Shown: piece after piece, positions 7,506-9,146 of the stretch
Layout: every line of letters starts with the position of its first letter
Numbering within the stretch: position 1 is the stretch's first letter
Assembly: GCA_963643035.1 (NCBI GenBank)
Contig: CAVIKO010000072.1
Coordinates: forward strand, 1 to 9,146
Direction of reading: 5' to 3'
Origin: UMGS1696 sp963643035
Lineage (GTDB): Bacteria > Bacillota > Clostridia > Oscillospirales > CAG-272
DNA length: 9,146 nt
Notes under the pieces: generated by a model
The model's input: only the letters and a program-made list of their open reading frames with translations
Database searches by the model: none
What the model was told of the DNA's origin: nothing
Position numbers and translations under genes: made by a program

Positions 7506-7515
7506 ATAGGGATTG

Positions 7516-8139
7516 TTATCTGCCGAGATTCGGATAGAGCGCATCAAAAGCGTTGGCATAGTACAGCGCGATTTTCTGCGCACCTGCAGCGGTAGGATGC
7601 ACACCGTCCGCGGACCAGAACGTTCCCGGTACCTGTATACAGGCGGACGCAAAGATTCCGTCTAGGGGAATGAGCCAGTCGGCATACTCACGGGCGAGCT
7701 TGCGGGTGATTTGCAATTTCGCGTCGAGATCGAACCTACCCTTCGTGAAACAGTAATCCGGCAGGAGGAACTGTTCCATCAAAATGATTTTTGCGTTCGT
7801 CTTTGTCTTGATTTCTTCCAGACAGTACCGATAGCACTCTTCAAAATATTCATTCGGCATCCAGCTTTCGTCGGCGGCATGATGCCATGTGTCGTTCACG
7901 CCGATCAGTATGGAGACAAGATCAGGCTGGAGGTCGATGCAGTCACTCTGCCAGCGCGCACGGAGACTTTCCGCACGGTCGCCGCTCACACCTTGATTGT
8001 AGAAAGTGAAATGCACGTTCGGGTGGCGCGCGGCGATGTATGCAGAGGCATATTTGGGGTATCCTTGCCCCATATCCTCTTTGTTGCTTCTGTCTCGTCC
8101 AGCGTCTGTGATGCTGTCACCCTGAAATAGAATTTTCAT
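7516..8139 (-). CDS. SGNH/GDSL-family hydrolase (probable carbohydrate acetylesterase)
   Basis: This 207-residue serine esterase has all four SGNH blocks. Block I is GDSIT with nucleophile Ser9; block II is NQGVSGDR with Gly50; block III is GVND with Asn82; block V is DGVHPT with catalytic Asp178 and His181. There is no signal peptide or membrane segment, so it should act in the cytoplasm. Small stand-alone members of this type commonly remove acetyl groups from xylan- or pectin-derived oligosaccharides. The substrate here is inferred from family and from the neighbouring rhaD, not shown by sequence. The frame is open upstream to 8370, but the ATG at 8139 directly starts the typical KILFQGDSIT strand, has GGAG about 8 bases before it, and lies downstream of a strong promoter at 8207-8235; a longer start would begin upstream of that promoter. 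It ends just before its own terminator. Confidence 0.92.
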   Translation of the reverse strand: MKILFQGDSITDAGRDRSNKEDMGQGYPKYASAYIAARHPNVHFTFYNQGVSGDRAESLRARWQSDCIDLQPDLVSILIGVNDTWHHAADESWMPNEYFEECYRYCLEEIKTKTNAKIILMEQFLLPDYCFTKGRFDLDAKLQITRKLAREYADWLIPLDGIFASACIQVPGTFWSADGVHPTAAGAQKIALYYANAFDALYPNLGR

Positions 8140-8165
8140 ATCTGTCTCTCCGTTTTCGTTGGATT

Positions 8166-8196
8166 TTTCTATTCCCGTGTTTGTTGGGAAAAGAAA
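8166..8196 (-). repeat. Leader hairpin of the SGNH esterase mRNA
   Basis: TTTCTATTCCC (8166-8176) and GGGAAAAGAAA (8186-8196) pair at 10 of 11 positions around a 9-base loop. The predicted transcript begins near 8200, so this would form at its very 5' end. No U-tract follows, so it is not a terminator; it could stabilise the mRNA or be a protein-binding dyad. Confidence 0.5.
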
Positions 8197-8206
8197 GTAC
8201 AAATAC

Positions 8207-8235
8207 AGTATAGCATACCATTTTTCGCTTGTCAA
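8207..8235 (-). promoter_or_regulatory. Promoter of the SGNH esterase gene
   Basis: Minus strand: perfect -35 TTGACA (8235-8230), 17-bp spacer, -10 TATACT (8212-8207) preceded by TGC, an extended -10. Transcription would start near 8200, leaving a leader of about 60 bases before the ATG at 8139. Confidence 0.85.
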
Positions 8236-8248
8236 GCTTATCCGAAAA

Positions 8249-8262
8249 AACGTTGTTACGTT
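8249..8262. repeat. Dyad AACGT-N4-ACGTT, candidate operator in the divergent region
   Basis: AACGT (8249-8253) and ACGTT (8258-8262) are perfect 5-bp arms. On the minus strand AACG recurs three times at 8-base steps across this area. It lies 14 bp upstream of the esterase -35 and about 64 bp upstream of the cls -35, so it could influence either gene. Confidence 0.35.
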
Positions 8263-8325
8263 ATCGCGTTTTGGTATATATGTCTCTCGGAAACGGGTGA
8301 GTTCTTGCGTGGCATCAAAAATCTC

Positions 8326-8354
8326 TTGACTTTTGGTGTGAAAACGGGTATGAT
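8326..8354 (+). promoter_or_regulatory. Promoter of the cardiolipin synthase gene
   Basis: -35 TTGACT (8326-8331), 17-bp spacer, -10 TATGAT (8349-8354). Transcription would start near 8361, with a leader of about 45 bases that includes the small hairpin ACGCA-TCCT-TGCGT (8365-8378). Confidence 0.8.
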
Positions 8355-8393
8355 ATACAAGGAAACGCATCCTTGCGTAGATTTATGCCGTTC

Positions 8394-8400
8394 GGGGGAG
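8394..8400 (+). promoter_or_regulatory. Ribosome binding site of cls
   Basis: GGGGGAG at 8394-8400 is 5 bases before the ATG at 8406 and supports that start. Confidence 0.75.
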
Positions 8401-8405
8401 TGTAT

Positions 8406-9146
8406 ATGACAGAAAAGAAAAAACGCAGAACGGTATTTTCATTCTTGCGTAAAATTCTAAAATTCCTGCTCAGCCGGATGGTTATCGTCGGACTCCTGCT
8501 TGTGGCGGAGCTATGCTTTTTGTTTCTCGTACTTCTCCGGTGCGGAGAGTATCTGCCGATTGTCTATTCCTTTTCGGCGGTGCTTGGCGTGCTGTGTGTC
8601 TGTCGGATCATTCGGAATGACGAGAATCCCGGCTACAAAATCACGTGGATCATTTTCGTGCTGCTGACCCAGCCGTTTGGAACTGTGGTATACATGGTGT
8701 TCAGCGGCAATAAGCTGTCCATGCGCACAAAACGCGAGATGAGCCGGATTACCGAATTGACCAGTCATTCCGCGGACAAACGTGAAGATGTGCTGCGTGA
8801 GATTGCATCGGAGTGTGAAAATGCTGGCAGACAGTCCCGGTACATTGCGGATATGGCATGCTGCCCGCCGTACAAATATACAAAAAGCACGTATCTGCCG
8901 AATGGGAAAGTGTATTTTGAAGAAATGTGCAAAATCCTGCGAGCAGCGGAAAAATATATTTTTCTTGAATATTTCATCATTGCACAGGGGGAAACGTGGA
9001 ACAGCGTGTACGAGATCCTACGTGAAAAGGCAGCGAGCGGTGTGGATGTCCGTGTGATCTACGACGATGTGGGCAGCATCATGCGTCTGCCGTACTGGAC
9101 ACCCAAGCAGCTGCACGCCGACGGAATTCAGTGCACGGTGTTCCAC
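8406..9146 (+). CDS. cls: Cardiolipin synthase, phospholipase D family (3' end cut off)
   Basis: The first 247 residues are present and the frame is still open at the window end; the family is usually about 480-520 residues. Cardiolipin synthases join two phosphatidylglycerol molecules to make cardiolipin and glycerol at the cytoplasmic membrane. After a basic N-terminus (KKKRR) there are hydrophobic membrane segments at about 25-45, 49-67 and 79-99. The last, with LLTQPFGTVVYMVF, is the typical PLD N-terminal membrane motif. A soluble linker follows, then the start of the first PLD domain: KYIFLEYFIIAQG (about 183-195), a YEILREKAASGVDVRVIYDD segment ending near residue 221. The first HxK catalytic motif normally follows slightly later, so it is outside the window and catalytic competence cannot be judged. 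The gene has its own promoter and is divergent from the esterase; no functional link between the two is evident. Confidence 0.92.
   Translation, partial: MTEKKKRRTVFSFLRKILKFLLSRMVIVGLLLVAELCFLFLVLLRCGEYLPIVYSFSAVLGVLCVCRIIRNDENPGYKITWIIFVLLTQPFGTVVYMVFSGNKLSMRTKREMSRITELTSHSADKREDVLREIASECENAGRQSRYIADMACCPPYKYTKSTYLPNGKVYFEEMCKILRAAEKYIFLEYFIIAQGETWNSVYEILREKAASGVDVRVIYDDVGSIMRLPYWTPKQLHADGIQCTVFH

Larger units (their letters stand above)
7138..7515. other. Long intergenic control region upstream of rhaD
   Basis: This stretch of 378 bases has no convincing gene. It contains the rhaD promoter (7194-7222), direct repeats, two adjacent dyads at 7315-7345 and, at its right end, the terminator of the esterase gene. 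Frames open here on either strand lack ribosome sites and recognisable motifs. Confidence 0.6.

Noticed and set aside
8140..8370. N-terminal extension of the esterase to 284 residues
   Set aside because: The extension would cross its own promoter and leader hairpin and shows no signal peptide or domain; the family fold begins at the ATG at 8139.
8302..8450. CTTGCGT occurring three times (8304-8310, 8372-8378, 8444-8450)
   Set aside because: The spacings (68 and 72) and settings differ (upstream DNA, leader hairpin, coding sequence); a 7-mer repeat of this kind may be chance.

Overview
The window looks like a chromosomal segment from a low-to-mid GC Gram-positive bacterium of the class Clostridia. 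The main evidence is a full PolC-type replicative DNA polymerase, which is largely confined to Firmicutes and relatives. AGGAG-type ribosome binding sites and sigma-A-like promoters agree with this. A gut Oscillospirales or Lachnospirales-like host is plausible, but that is inference only.

Layout. (1) Bases 1 to about 480 hold the 3' end of a gene resembling the C-terminal nuclease-like region of phage MuF or polyvalent proteins. It probably carries a single-base frameshift near its end. It is followed by a striking compound hairpin and by the promoter of the next gene. (2) Bases 501-6024 (+) are a tight two-gene unit: ispG (HMBPP synthase, MEP isoprenoid pathway) overlaps polC (replicative polymerase with built-in proofreading exonuclease) by 8 bases. 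Many Clostridia have dxr-rseP-ispG-polC; here dxr and rseP are not directly upstream and phage-like DNA is there instead. (3) Bases 6025-6300 are a convergent intergenic region with a probable bidirectional terminator. (4) On the minus strand, rhaD (rhamnulose-1-phosphate aldolase) has its own strong promoter, flanked by direct repeats and dyads that look like operators. (5) Upstream of it, also on the minus strand, is a cytoplasmic SGNH/GDSL esterase with its own promoter, a leader hairpin and a clear intrinsic terminator. (6) The divergent region 8140-8405 drives the esterase leftward and, rightward, a cardiolipin synthase gene (cls) that is cut off by the window end.

How the genes fit together. 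ispG-polC is housekeeping (isoprenoid precursors and DNA replication). rhaD and the esterase suggest use of plant-derived sugars: deacetylation of acetylated oligosaccharides and cleavage of rhamnulose-1-phosphate. No other rhamnose genes are visible here. Cls makes the membrane lipid cardiolipin. I do not see a new defence or mobile system. The most unusual spots are the phage-remnant junction in front of ispG, with its hairpin, and the candidate operators in front of rhaD.
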